Positions 20,473 through 34,042 of a DNA stretch of 64,000 nt are shown here, one piece after another. Below the pieces are notes generated by a model. The model was given only the letters and a program-made list of their open reading frames with translations, was not told the DNA's origin and did not search any database. A program made the translations under genes and the position numbers. The stretch lies in NCBI GenBank assembly GCA_032821775.1, contig JAVLRN010000001.1, positions 496,001 to 560,000 on the forward strand, given 5' to 3'. Source of the stretch: Sanguinoderma infundibulare (lineage: Eukaryota; Basidiomycota; Agaricomycetes; Polyporales; Polyporaceae). Each line of letters begins with the position of its first letter. Position 1 is the stretch's first letter.

Positions 20473-23400
20473 GGCGACCGGGCGTTTTGATTGTACTAGT
20501 GCGCGATAATCACTTGGAAGCCTGGAGGGGCGGCTCCAGGAAGGGGCGGGTGCAATGGGAAGCTTGGCAGCGGCGTGCGACGTAGCAGAGGGGAATGACG
20601 AGGTTGCGAGGAAGATGTGGCGGCTGGTGGCATGCAACGGCGACGACGGATGAATGTATGTGTATGCCCAGGAGCTCGAAATGGACGTGGTCCGGAGAGC
20701 GCCCGTGCCTCGCTAAATGGGCGTCTATCGTGGTCTTGGCCAATTTCGTCGGCTCCGTCCCTATGCAGCCAACGTTGACTTTGATTTTGAATGCTGCTCT
20801 AAACTCTGCTCACTGCCTCAGGTCGCCAACTTCATCAAGGATGGGCTCGAAGCCTGTACACCTATATGTTCAGATTGCAGGTTGGCTTGCGCGGGTTGCA
20901 TGTCTCGAGCATGTGTCGTCTACCGGCAAAAGACTAGCGCGCTTGTGCAGGACAACCCAACCTACCCGCCATCCTGCGCAGGGTGCCGCCCAAATTGTGA
21001 GTGTTACCCCCTGAATTCCCCTGGTCTTTTATCTTTGCATGGTCCCGTAATAGTTGTGTCGGGGTGATAGAACGGAGAACACCTTGTACTGGAGTCTGGA
21101 GGTGGTTATCCCAGATCCTTCCTACTCCATCAAGTTGGTCAGGTGTAAATTGGCATGTGTTATTCCACAGGTGACTGGACTGTGAACCCGCGATCCGCTT
21201 CCTTCATGGGAACGTATCGCGCGGTCAAGCTCAGGCTATTGGAAAAACGCGTGGTGTATACCGTTGGTGCGTGCGCGGACAGCCTTACCGCCAGATAGGC
21301 CAACTCGTGTGGCAGGCTTGACGGGAACGGGTGACAAGGACATTGGCTACACAATGGGGTTATTCACTACATCCCAAGACTCGCCCCCACACTTTAGCTT
21401 GTGGACGCGAAAAGACCTTCTTAGGACGTATCCCAAATTAACGTCCACGGTGTGGGGTGATCCAGACAAGTATTGCATCGAGCGTGCGCCACCAGTATGA
21501 GCATGCTTATTAAAATAGCTCCAAAACGTTTCCCCGAGCAGCGTGTGTGTAGCACGGTGGACGTGTGGCACACTAGTGGCCCACAGATCCTCATCTCTAC
21601 TTAGCTCCCCGTCGTTGTCTCCGCATCTTGCAAGGAATCTTGACAGCCGTCCACTAGTACAGCACGTTGACCCCGACGTCCATGCGGGCTGCTTATAACT
21701 GACTTCCGTTCCGGATAAATGTATGCTCATAAGGCAGCCAACTAAAATGAGGGGCAAGGACTTGGGCGTCCTAGGCAGACCATAAACGATCTTGCTGGGG
21801 AGGGGGAAGGGGGGAGGGTGATGGCGGTCGTATAAGGGCAAGGACATGCATGTGATTCACCCATGACCCGTACATGAATTAGCAGCGAATCGCGTCCCAA
21901 ATGTTATAAGTATGGTGCTGACATCAAAGTGTTGTAGGTCCATTCCGCCACGCATTACCGCACAGACCGTGATGCCGACGAGGGTCGGGTACAGGTGCCG
22001 TCCTGGTGCTGTCTGGCGATTGCATGGTGCCTGACATCAGCCATCCCAACCCATCCCTCATTATCTTTTTATTGCAAGCCGTCACATCGGGAGCAGCGGA
22101 TAGTGTACCGCATCGCGGACCGGGCACCGTTCATGCAAGTCTCCAATATATGGCGGGTCTCCATGGGCCCCGACGGCGAGATCGATCGCCCGTTCAGGAT
22201 GATCGCTGGATTTCCAGGGCACTGCGGCACAAGTAGGTATTGTGACGCGCGCAGATCTTCGATGCATTGAACGTTCTATTCACATTCCAGCTCGATCGTC
22301 GTTAGGCTGCTTCTCCCTTGGCGCATCCAACATCGTGATTCCGCGTTCCTCTGTCCTACACGCACTTTTACTTTCCTGTGCTGCTCCCCTGAGTCTCACC
22401 CTGGAAAGATCCTTATCCTGGAGCGCAGTCTGGGCACCCCGGTGACGACAATGTTCCGGATTTGAATTTGAGCCCCCGGCCTCAACGTTGACCCGCGTGC
22501 GCAACGTCGCGGGGGAACAGTCCCGTAAATCGCCCTCACGTCGCGTAAATATTTAGCATACTCAACGCCTCAACGTCAACTCGATGGCGGCTGATCTCCA
22601 ATCGGACGACTGCAACGTTGAGGGTTCTCATCGGTCACCGGTGCGTCCTGGCTGAGGGCCCTCTCGAGCTCTATTAACGCGTGTTGCCATAGTTCGTCTC
22701 TTCACCGAGGGCCGCGAAAGCGGGTTTAGCCTTCCTGAAGCGTCGTAGCTTATGGTTGTGTCTCTTTCGGGGCGCCGTGTGTTTTCCGACTGCGAATGAC
22801 GATGGACGTCCCATAAAAGTGAGCTGGGACAGCCCATCATCCGATGATTGACCGTCCATTGCTCATTTCCGTCCGCGCGCAAAAGCCAGGTTTCATCTAG
22901 CGTCATTCGGGGCGCAGCGGCTGAGCCGATCCTCCAAACCCATCCTTTCTGACCGGGTCCTTCGGGTTCCAACGTCCATCAAATTCATCCGCATCCGCAA
23001 CCCGATCTGTCTCGCACTTCACCATGCTTAATCCTCAGGCCTCAGGGTCGCGCCGGGCGCGAATAGGCTTCAGGCCTCAGGTCCGACTAATGCCGCCAAT
23101 TGCGTGCTGCGAACACCCTGGAAACCCCGCGGTGGTGCACGCGTTTGACTTGGTTTTTTTTTGATCATCATATTCCAAGTGACACCCTGCCCCTGCCTGC
23201 CCCCTTTTAATTAGCCCCAGCGGCCCAACCCAAGTTCCCCGCGACCAACGCCACCGCAGGCCGACAATACAACGACCAAGCGTATTTTACTCGATCGTGT
23301 CTCGACCCCGTCCCTACCAACCGGTGTCCGCACCGGATGTTCGCAGTTCGATGGGGGTGTGTGTATGCAATTGCGAGTTTCCGCCGCGTCGGACGATCGC

Positions 23401-24810
23401 ACGTAACTTGAAGTGACTTACTTATTACCAGTACTGTGCCTCGCGCCGACGCCTCGTTCTTGCGCCCATATCCACTCGTACTGCTTTCGATCGGGGGCCT
23501 CCACGGCAGCGCCGCGCGCTGCCCAGCCTGCCAAAGGAAGCGGCTCACCGTCAACCTGCTTGAAGTCGTCTCGTCTCCTCTCCGCTCACTTGGCAGCACT
23601 TCGATCGGCGGGAGGTGCTGCATCCCCCTCGAGCTCAGATCTCTGGCGCACGACTAGAGATCTAGAGAGTCGAGTCGCGACGGCATGACGTATCCACACC
23701 ATGTGAATGTGCCCCATCTGTCCTCTGCTACCTGCTACTGCTCGATCCATCAATCGCCGATCGCCTCCAACCCCCAAGGCCGACAATTTTACAGTATCAT
23801 GCATAGCCAAGCCCCCCGTCGTCGCGGCTCCTCACGTTGGCGATCGGCTGCCACGCGGGGCGCTGGTAGGAAACTAGTCGCAGACGAATGAATCCGCAAA
23901 AAGACCGCTGCCTAAACTCTGATAAGTAGATCCCATATATCTGACACAAGCGTGTGTGTGTGTGCGTCTCTGAGTCTTAGCACTCGTAGTGCGACAGCGA
24001 CGCCAGCCATGCTGTGCGGAAAAGTGGCCACTGGCTCGAGACAAGTGGTTCGACTTTGTCGTCCAACGTCTCTTGATCGTCATGTAGGCCTCGACTCCCC
24101 CGTCACGAGCAGTGGGGTTAGGAGAGCATGGATGATTCCAATTACGCGGACATGGTTGGTTACGAGGCGACACCCACTCTTACGCCGAGGAGACCACACC
24201 GACGACAGTGTATAGCGTTGAGGCATTGTTTTGCATTGCTTATGACATGCGGGGGGATATCATGCGTGTGCATACTATACATGCGTTTGGTTGCACTACT
24301 ACTTGTAACTTGGAAACCTTGCGCGTAACGTGCTTAAAATGCTTGTTGTGTTGAACCGATATGTGATGCTGACGATGATCATGCTACGAAATACTAGCTA
24401 CATACGCGAGACGAGGATCGACAGAGGGAAACAAAATAAAAGTAGAGAATATGGACGTAAAAAAGACCAAGTACATACAAAGCAATGATTCGTGATAAGA
24501 CAGATGCGAGGATAGACGATAGAGATGACGATGAGCGTGGTCCGCGAACCACAACAGACAGCGACGACGACGGAGGAGACAGGAGACGATGAACAGCACC
24601 AAGGGAGGAGGGACCAGTCCACACGTGCGCGTCCATCCAATACCGCGTTCAACGTCCGTCAAAGTACCCGAACCGCCCGACACCCGGACCATTGATCGCG
24701 CTCCGACTGCAACGCAGACGAGAGAATACACCCAAAAACAAAAGCAAACACAGCGATGAACGACCGCACCCAGATGCGCCACACAGAGCAGAGAAGGGAG
24801 GAAACGGTGC
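20473..24810. other. 4.3 kb gene-poor region
   Basis: Between the head of the Erf4-type gene and the end of the Ssn6 gene. No frame has convincing coding character. A plus-strand Cys-rich frame at 20717-21067 lacks homology I can recognise. Around 23031-23090 the string CAGGCCTCAGG occurs twice about 40 nt apart, flanking the near-palindrome GCGCCGGGCGCG. Confidence 0.35.
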
Positions 24811-27800
24811 TCACGCGACAGGTCCCGACGCCCGACCACTACCACTGCCGTTGCTCGACGTCGCCGACGACGGCGACGGCGTGCCCTTCCGCATACCTCC
24901 CGCGACCGGCGACCCGACTTGCGCAGAGTGCAGCACGATCTCGCGCTTTCCTCGTGGCGGCGACGCCGACCGCGACCCCCTCCGTTCGTCCTCGGCCGGG
25001 CTCGTCACAGTTGACGGCGGTGATCGTGCCGTCGCCATGGGAGGCAAATGGCCCGCGAGCCCGGCACCGAGGGGTCGCGGGTGCGGCGGAAGCGTCGCCG
25101 GCAGCTGCGGACTGGGTGGGTACGACGACCGTGCGCCCTCCGGTGGGGGCTGCCGCATGTCTGGAGAGTGGGAGGTTGGCTGCTGTCGGAACGGAATCGG
25201 GCTGAGACGCGTACCGGGTCCAGGCGTTGGCGTTGGTCGCCCGTTCGAGGGTGGCGACACGCGCTGGCTCATGCTGCCGATGCGGGATCGCTTGACGTCG
25301 GGGAGGTCGTCCGGACCCGGGCTGAGTGGCCGCTTGTTCGTCGACGGCGACGTGCGCGAAGAGACCGAGGGGCGACGGGCGAGGTGCTGCTGAGGAGGGG
25401 ACGCGCCAGGGGGAAGACGCGCACCACCAGGACCGGAGGGCGCGGCGAACCCGCGGGGATCCGATGGCTGGTAGTTCTTGAGCACGATGAGTGCATCCGC
25501 GACGCCCTCGTCGTAATCCTCGTCGAGATGACGAGAGGGCGTGAAATGGGTCGAGTTGGTCGGTGAAGGCTGCACTGACCTGCTCGCGGACGCGGATCCG
25601 TTCGAGCTTGACGGCTCGGGACTCCCGACTCCCCTCTGACGTAAGTCGAGCTTGAACGCGCTTTGAACCGGACCACCGTCATATGGACCGTCCGATCGCT
25701 GACCCTCCTCCTTGACGCGCTTCGGCTGCGGCCCACGACGCTTGCGCTCCTTCTTCGCGGGCTCGCCGGCTGTCACCGACGAGTTCGACTCGGTGTCCTT
25801 GTCGCGAGTTTGACGCCGCCGTCCCTGTTTGTCGCCCAGTTGCGCCGCCTGCTGCGCTACGAGGTGCGGGCTCTCCGACATACGCGTGCTGCCAGCGAGT
25901 TGCTGCTGTTGCGCGATCTGCATACGCATCACCTCCGGGGAGCCCGCATACGGGCCACGAGACTCCAGGACAACCTCACGCTCATACTCGCGAGCGGGGT
26001 CGTATCGCCGACCGGCTGACTCAGGGAGCTCGTGGACCGGACGCGGGGGCGGGGGCGATGCACGACGCGCGGGACCGGAGCCACCGTTCTTCGCGTCCCA
26101 GTACTGAGCCCCGCCTGGATATCCGGGGTGCGTTGTGCGAGGCGAGACATCGGGCGGGCTCCGATCGCGCGTGGAACGCGAGCTGTTCCGACGCTGGGGG
26201 ACGGGGGGTGAGTGCGCGCGCGAATAGAACTGAGATTGCGGGCGCCCGTAATCCACGGGAGGACGTCCGCGCGGTTCGCGCTCCCACTCAGGGCCGTCGA
26301 CAGGAACCCGTCGACTCCATCCCTCCTCGCGCGAAAAACCCTGGGGAGGTGGAGACGTCCGCCGAGAGCCGCTTGGACCTTGTGCCGGACCCATGGGAGG
26401 GCGCTCAGTATAGTTCATCATGACGGACCGAGGGCGCGCGTGAGGAGGAGGAGACGCCGACGTTGACGGAACTCGCATTGGGTGGAATTGGGGCTCGTGC
26501 GGATGTTGAGGATGCGCTGGGTGGCGAAGCGCCTCTGTGGGACCCTGTGGCTGGGGCGTGGGATGGTGAAGCAGACCACCAGCTGGTCCGCGAGGACCAA
26601 GATCACGACCGGGCGGAGGTGGGAACGAGTTGGAGTGCTCGCGTCCATGAACGGGAGGCCGGTCAACATCCATGGGCGCCAGTGGAGTGTGGGTGGGGAC
26701 GTGGCGCGCCTCGTCCAGAACAACAGGTGGCGGGGGACCGCCGCGGAAAGGCCCCGGAGAGTTCCTGTTTTGCAGCTGAGGAGGGACGGGGAGAGGAAGG
26801 TCCGTCGCGCCGCTCCGAGCATCCGCTGGGAACAACGGGCGCGAGCTCCCTTGCATCATCAGCGGGGGCCCGCCAAGGCCAGCTGGTGGCATCATGGGAT
26901 TAGCATAGGCGGTAGGGTGGACATCCTGGGGACCGGGAGCCGCGGGGAGCGCCTGGCCAGTCGCCTGAGCGTTCTTGAGAAGCGCAAGGCGTTGGGTAAT
27001 AGCGTTGTTCGTGGGGTCAAGCTCAGCGGCACGGGCGTACGCGTCAATGGCGTCCGAGATCTGGTTGTTGCAGCTCTCGTACAGGCTGCCCAAGTCGAAC
27101 CAAACCTCGGAGATGTATGGGTTGATTCGAATGGCGCGGGAGTAGGCGTCTAGTGCATCGCGGTACTGGTTGATCTGGAAGTAGAGGACGCCAATGGAGC
27201 ACCAGAAGGTCGGATTCCGGCCGTCCCTGTACACGGCTTGCTGGTAGGCCTCGTACGCCTTGTTGTATTTTTGACCAGCCATGTACGCCCGGCCAAGAAG
27301 GTACCAGCTCTGAGCATCGCCGGGTTCTGGACGGCATGACATGAGACAACAACCGCCGTGACAACAGGAATGCACTTACCAGCCTCGAGGCTCTTTGTCA
27401 AATATTGGATGGCGAGCTCCTGGTTCTGGAACGAGGAGCCGTCCTGGTGGTACAACCAGCCCAGCTGCTGGAGGACCTTGGCGTGATTAGGGTTCTCCTG
27501 GACGACGCGCTCGTAGGCGTCCCTGGCGCGGACATGCTGCAAAGGATAGATGAGATCATTGAATTCTACTCATATCCCATAAACAGACGGACATCACGCT
27601 GCTGCTCAAAGACGTGGCCGATCTGGAACCAGATGTCGGCATGCGCAAGCGGGCTAGGAGGATTACGCAAGATGCGGTCGAAGCACTCCAAGCTCTCGGC
27701 ATACTTGCCCTGCTGCTTGTAGATGATCCCGAGACGGAACAAGATCTCGTTCGCCTTGTCAAAGTCTACAAGGAAGATGAGTACATGATAGCACACTAGG

Positions 27801-28775
27801 ACGCCCAGGACAACGCACCCTTGTCCATCTTTAGAACAGACGAGAACGCCTCCTCGGCGTGATCCAAGGAGCCATAACGATCGTAGAGGATGCCGATGCC
27901 GTACCATAGCTTAGGATCCTCCTAGGGGAATAGTATGATATGAGCGGCGCGCTGGGAACACGTGTCGTGGAGACGAACCTTGGGATTTGGGAGGAAGTAC
28001 AAGGCCTGCTGGTACGCGGCGTAGGCCTTCTGCAGATCATCCTGCATAAGGTAACAGTGGCCTGCGTGGGAGTGAGAGGGGGAGGGGGTGGGAAGGGGTG
28101 ATGGCGGGACATACCGAGGGCGGACCACACCTCGCCGTTGTCACCCTGGACCTGGAGCGCGGCCTGGAAGTACTCGACTGCCTGTGGGAGACGAGCGTGG
28201 TGAGCGGAGGCATCAGGCGCAGATAGATCGGGCATGATGACGTAACACAGAGGACGTGAAGGGTTCGGTTGGTTAAAGTTTGATCAGACACTTGCCTTTG
28301 GATAATTCTCCTTGATCCGGGCGATGCCTGCGACCTGGGTGAGGCCAGGGAGTGAATGGCTGTTGTGGCGGAGCGCGTGCTCGTAGGCTGAGAGGGCGTG
28401 CTCCAGGTTGCCCATCTGCTCGGCTACGCGACCTGGTGATCCGACCCTTTAGTCTGATGAGCACCGTGCGGGCGTCCGCGGACACGCACCAATCATGAGC
28501 CATGTTTGTTCGTTTGCCTGGTTCAAAATATGAAGTGGGTTTGTCTTGTCCTCGCCGTTCGCAGCTGCTGGCTGCACCGAGGGGGAGAGGACCTGCGAAG
28601 GGAGCTGGGGGCCGCGAGAGGGCCCTGCGTGTGCATTGGGCGTCGCAAGCCCGTTGCCGTTGAGATGGGGGTGGGGTACGTGTGGGTGGGCGGGCGGGGG
28701 GAGCGAGTGCGAGTGGTGGGGGTCGTGGAGGCGGATGTCCCGCTCCGCCTGGCGGGGAGTGTGGCGGACAGACAT
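24811..28775 (-). CDS. SSN6: Cyc8/Ssn6-type TPR transcriptional co-repressor
   Basis: Global co-repressor that works with Tup1 (family knowledge). Eight exons (28490-28775, 28296-28432, 28115-28181, 27979-28061, 27819-27921, 27593-27765, 27380-27536, 24811-27326) give about 1173 residues. A ~95-residue His/Pro-rich leader precedes a tandem TPR array (about residues 85-455): 'EQMGNLEHALSAYEHALRHN', 'YPKAVEYFQAALQVQGDNG', 'DLQKAYAAYQQALYFLPNP', 'PKLWYGIGILYDRYGSLDHA', 'FRLGIIYKQQGKYAESLECF', 'HVRARDAYERVVQENPNHAK', 'SWYLLGRAYMAGQKYNKAYE', 'NQYRDALDAYSRAIRINPYI'. The long Pro/Ser/Arg-rich tail includes a basic patch 'KKERKRRGPQPKRVKEE', probably nuclear localisation. Intron 2 (28182-28295) begins GCAAGT, a GC-AG intron fixed by frame at 'NYPK|AVEYF'. 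Start is the ATG at 28775; the frame upstream is leader sequence. Confidence 0.95.
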
Positions 28776-31277
28776 GGAGAGGACCGGAAGCGGCGGGGGG
28801 GTCGGGGTGCGTGACCGGAGTCGAAGGGACGGCAGAGGCGATTGCGAAAGGGGGACCGGGTGCGGGCGAAGGAGTATACTTATAAGTGGCTGCGGCGAGA
28901 GATCAGGGCCAGAGGAAGCGATCAGAGATCTCCCAAGCCCACGCGCGCCTGCAGAACGGGCAAGATGCCATCTCGAAAACACGCGCGTCTGTCTCCAGGC
29001 AAATGCAACACTCCATATCAGGCCGCCCCTCCCCCGACACATCGGCCCTTCCTCGGCAACTATCCAATCTTCCTGGATCGAGATCGCCCCTCTCCGATTC
29101 AGTGTCAGTCCCCTGCCCGATCCGGCATGCTCACACCGGCCTGCACTGCTCATGCCTCTCCTCATGTCACCTCCTCGCTTCCGATCCTGTCCGCGCACCA
29201 TCCCATCTCCCGTCTCCCGGTCGCCGGACGAACGCCCTCCGCCGCCCTGTCTGCGTTCCCGTTTCGGCCCCTTCCTCGCGATAATCGTCGCCCCCGCTGC
29301 CGCCTCGCGTCCAATCGCGATAAATGCATGTCCACCTGAGCTTCTTCAATCTCCTTCGGCCGTCCTTCTCCAGCTGCAGGCCGTCGTCCGCCACAAGCTC
29401 GTGTCCCTTCACGCCCAGGAATGAATGTCGCCTGCAGATCACCGTCATCCGGACATCACTCTGCGGCTTTCGTCCAGCAGCCCCGCGCTTCCAAGGGCTC
29501 GGACAGGCATTCATTCATATGCCCATCCCATCACCTCCTGTGCAGTAACCATCCGAGAAGCATGCCCGCGCCCCGCTCGGCCCCTCGCAGTCGCTGTCTG
29601 CAGTTAGTTAGCTCCATCATCTCATTACGGCTGCACGGTTCGACACACATCCATCGCCTGATGCGCGGCTGATCCCCACCCCCAGTCCGGAAAAGCCAGC
29701 GGCTGCCGTCATGATCTATTCAGGAGCGTGCGCCATGCCCAGAGGGGAAACGCAAACGCTGTTCTGCCCGTTCTCCGCTCATGACAGATCGCGAAGGAGC
29801 TCCGCACCGCGACGCAGCTGCAACACTGCGCTCCCGACAGCCGATGCTCCAACTGCGGCCCATTCGAATCCATCCAGATCCATTGACGTCCATTGCACCC
29901 CTCACCGCACCCTTGCACGCTTATCCCGACTCGACTCGCGCGTCAGCGGTCAGCGAAGCCACGCCTTCTCGCGCCACGCCACGCCGCGCGGAAAGGTCGG
30001 CCCATCGAGGATGCGTGACACGGGCTGCGAATGGCTGCGAACGCCGTCGACACCTCGGACGACGCCGCCCAGATCGGATGGACGAAAGGCGAAACTTTGT
30101 CCACCCCCGACGTGGCCCAAGAAGCGACCCAGCGGCGCGGACGGGCACGCGACCGCTCCTCAAGATCAAATCTGCGATCTGTTCCCCCGCTCGCATCCCA
30201 ATCGGATGCGTCAGTCCATTTCGGGCGTGGCGTAGAATTCGAGAAGGCGTGGAACCCAATTCCGGAGGACGACCGTGTGCGCGCTGCGACTCCTGACGGC
30301 TAAGCGCCCCTGCCGCCCGATGGAAATCTGAAGCCTGTCAGAGGCTCTCGCTCATGACGGGAATGGCAGTTTGATGGGATGATACGCGCGCCGCGGAAAA
30401 CACCGTTCTCGACCGGCGTCTCTGCCGACCCTGGTGACGTTGCGGCTGTCTGGACGCTGCCGTTTCCGGAAGCGCGTCCCACCCAACAAGCCGCGGTTGA
30501 TCTCTCAGACTCCGGGTCCATTCCAATTTCCCGACACAGCCCCCGTCTGCCGGCCGACGCCCATTGCCCGCTGCCCTCCGCTGCCCAGCCCGCCCTTGGC
30601 TCCCACGCCCACGCTCCCACAAGCGGGGCCGCCGTGATGCCGCTGATCTTATCCATCTCAGGGCGTTCATCCGACGCACGACTGGAGGATCATGTCATCC
30701 AGTCCAGACACCGGCACGCTCTCCCAAGCATGAGCTTGAGCCTGATCTCACCCTGATCGCGGACATCGGGCCCGCAACGGGCATATTAACACCAGGGCGG
30801 CCGCGAGCAGACGACGATGATGCCGCCATCGCACGCAGCCAGAGGCCCAGAAGGCAGGCCTGTCTCACTCGTAAAACCATTTATGCGGCGGCTACCGCGC
30901 ACCATCGACGCAATATAATTAACGATCCATCGCTCCGTCGTCAGGTTCGTCGCGTGAGGCACCATTGACACACTACGCCAACCCCCATCCCATCACGTCC
31001 TTGTCCAGACGTCCAACCCCGTCCGATTCCCATCGACTGGCATCCACTTCCCCTGCCCCAGCGCCAGTGTCAAACTAGCGTCCCGGATACACACAGGCGG
31101 CGCGTCTGGCTCGGCCTCTGACACGCCTGCCGTTGGATCAATGTCCCGCTCGCACGCTGCCAGTTTCCAACGGCCGCGTCCCGCATCCTCAAATCCGACC
31201 TGTCTCGCAACTCGCCCCATCCAGATGCGCACGACAGGGCCCAGCAGGGGCGTCCTACCCCCGCCGCCGGCAAGTTG

Positions 31278-31288
31278 CAATATATATA
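31278..31288 (+). promoter_or_regulatory. Isolated TATA-like element
   Basis: TATATATAAAG followed directly by a TGACGTC (CRE-like) core at 31289. No convincing gene follows on either strand, so it may drive an unrecognised transcript or be fortuitous. Confidence 0.25.
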
Positions 31289-34020
31289 AAGTGACGTCTA
31301 CGCGGCCGCTCTTTGGCTTTTTGAGGCATCTCCGGGCGTTCGCAGCTTTTTAGCTTGGCGGCATGCGCGGACCCTTCCCTGCCAATGGAGCGCCCACCCT
31401 CCCTCTGAGCCTCGTGGTGGGTTCTCCCGCTTACGTCTAACGTTCGCAACAAACCTCCATCGACGACGGACGACGAAGGCACTAAATGCACATTACAAGC
31501 GCACCCTGCCCGGAGCGCCCGCGAGAAGAGTAAAAAGAGCTTCGAACATTCGAATTCGACCAAAGATGACATGAATCACGCCAGCCAGCAGCCGTGTCCC
31601 CACCGAGCGTACCTGGCGATGCGCTTGATGCTCGGGAGGATGCATACGCTCATTCCTCGCCTGTCTGCGCGGCCGAGCGAGGTCCCGCAATCGCGCCTCT
31701 ATTGCGAGAGAGCTGCTGCTGTGAAGGTTCCCATCGAGTCAAACTTTCCGTCTTCCAGCGAGACGTCCTTCTCATCGCCTGCTGTATACCAATCGATGCG
31801 ATCGGCCGCCGAGGGCTGGGCTGGGCATGGGCTTCTTTCCCCCTTGCGGGCGTGTTCAGGATCCGTCTGCGTGGTCGCCGGTCTGCTGGACGCACGCCAC
31901 GGGTTCGCGCGCGCCTAGTTTGGCTTTCAGAATCCAGGCCGGTGGGAAGGAGGGCGGCTTGGCGTGGCCTGTTCGCTCTTCCGGACGCAGCACCGCTGGC
32001 CACGGTGGCATGCAGAACGGTGGCGTTGCGGTTTGTCGATGAGCATCCCGCCGGGACGTCGAGGTGGTCGTGCAACGAGGCTTTCCACCATTCCTGATGG
32101 CGACGGACCGAACGCTGTCTGCCTGATGGCGTCCTGTTCTGACTCGTTGAAGGACTTGGGCGTGCGCCTCAGCAGCGCCGCCGTGCGCCACGCGTGTGTG
32201 GGGAAAGGGGGGGGAGAAGGTTGTTCGTGATGTGTCCAAGCCAAGCCGTCTGGATTCAAATTTCAAGGCACGACGCACTTTAGCCCAGCGTTCGCGCTGA
32301 GTCGCCGTCCCGATGGCGATGGATCTATCTATCACTCGCTCCATGGAAGGCGTCCTCATAACGTCATGCGAGGCGCGAGCTCGTCGACCGACCGCGCGGG
32401 ATCCCCCGGCGGGCTCTCGGAAGAGAACTCTTCAGAACGAGCGCATGACGGAGGCTCGTCTGACCAGAGAAGCATGACGAACGCCCCCACGCACGATCGC
32501 CGCCGCGCATTAAACGAGGGCGGAGATGAAGGAGGAGAAGCCTCCCCAGCTTAGCAGCGACGCTCTGCGCAGAATTCGGTGCTTCGGTGCCAGGGCCTCA
32601 TATGGGCCCGCCTGCAGAGACACCGGACGAATTGCGAGAAGGCTTCGAAAGCCATCTTCCCCCGCCCTGGCGAGCACTCGGCTCTGATTCGGAAGGCGCG
32701 AGTCCCCAAACTCTCTTCTTCCCTCTTGAGTCTGTACAGAAGCGCGCCGATTTCGGCTCCCGGGAGATCCCCGACGCTTGTTCGGTACGTACGCGACAGC
32801 TTCGTTGTGTTCGGCGACCTTGTCCCAACTCAGAAGTTTGTTTATTAATGCTCGCGTACAGGATCGCTAGCGTACGAACGCACATACGGTCTCGACCAGG
32901 CGGTGGCTCATTGGCCCGTATACGTAAATCCCTTCTTCTCTCTCCTGCAAAGTCCAACAACAGCTCTAGGAATTCGTAATACGAGTAACGACACGAACTG
33001 CATCGCCGCATACCTCCGAGCACCTGTCGGAGACAAGTGCACTCTTACGTGCTTGCGCCAGCGCGCGATCCGCCGGGAGGACGTGTCTTCTGTCCTAGTG
33101 CCAGTGCCACCGCCAATGCTATAATGGTGCGCACCCGTGCTTCTCATAACGTATCCGCTTGTTTACCGACCGCGTATACGGCGGCGAGGAGGACGGGCCC
33201 TGGCCTTCCTTCTCTAGAAGACAAGAAAAAGATGGCTTGCTCGCACCCTGCCCCATCCTTCCCGGCCGTCCGAGTCCGATTGCTACTTCTTAAGTATGCA
33301 GCTGGCGCCACGGGCTTGGGGCCTGATGCAGGATGTGGCACTACGGCTCCACTCTCTCAGTGCAAGTATGCGTAGCAGGAGTCTAAATAAACGCACGAAC
33401 CTTGTACGTGCGACTCGGAAGTGCCGACGACGTCCGCGCGCCCGAGCACTTGCTCTACTTGCTCTTATACACGTCTGACGCCGCGGGGGAGATTGGAAGC
33501 GCGATCCGAGCCGCCGAGCTGGTGCGCGCGCTCTCGGGACATTGTTCGACGACACCGGCTTGCAAAGTTCATCATTGCACACTGACAGCGACCTGTCCTG
33601 CGTCCACCACACGTTCCACCGTCAAAGCCGGGGCGCACGGTTTGGAGCAGCTGTGCTCCTTCTCGGCCCTGGCATTGTGCACGATTACAAATCCCGCCTC
33701 TCCATCGTTCGTGTCGGGGCGAATCGGACGGGCCTCTTGTCTTTTTGACGGTGCGCGCATCCCGGACCTCCCAATCACCGCGACGCATCGACAACGCACT
33801 GTCCCCATCTGTGCGTCCCTGCACCGCCCGCGCGCGCGCATCTTGTGGGAACCGTAAACGAAAATCTGATCAGAGAAGGAGACGCAGAGCGGTGCATTGT
33901 ATTGCGAGGGCCCAAAAAAAAACGCTGCGCCGTGTTCAGGATAGTATACATTGAATCTGCGTGGGGGTAACCAATCACGCACATCTCGGACTCTCGGATG
34001 TCGCGCGCACATATTTTCCG

Positions 34021-34042
34021 CACCCGCACCCGCACCCGCACC
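34021..34042. repeat. Hexanucleotide repeat (CACCCG)3.7
   Basis: Three perfect units and a partial fourth in non-coding sequence. Confidence 0.8.

Noticed and set aside
20717..21067. Cys-rich plus-strand frame (CCSKLC, CSDCRLACAGC), considered as a small secreted cysteine-rich protein
   Set aside because: No signal peptide at the start and no recognisable pattern; the apparent start is within unsupported sequence.
29711..30303. Overlapping plus-strand frames upstream of the Ssn6 gene
   Set aside because: Arg/Pro/Ser-rich in all frames, typical of non-coding GC-rich sequence; no conserved blocks.
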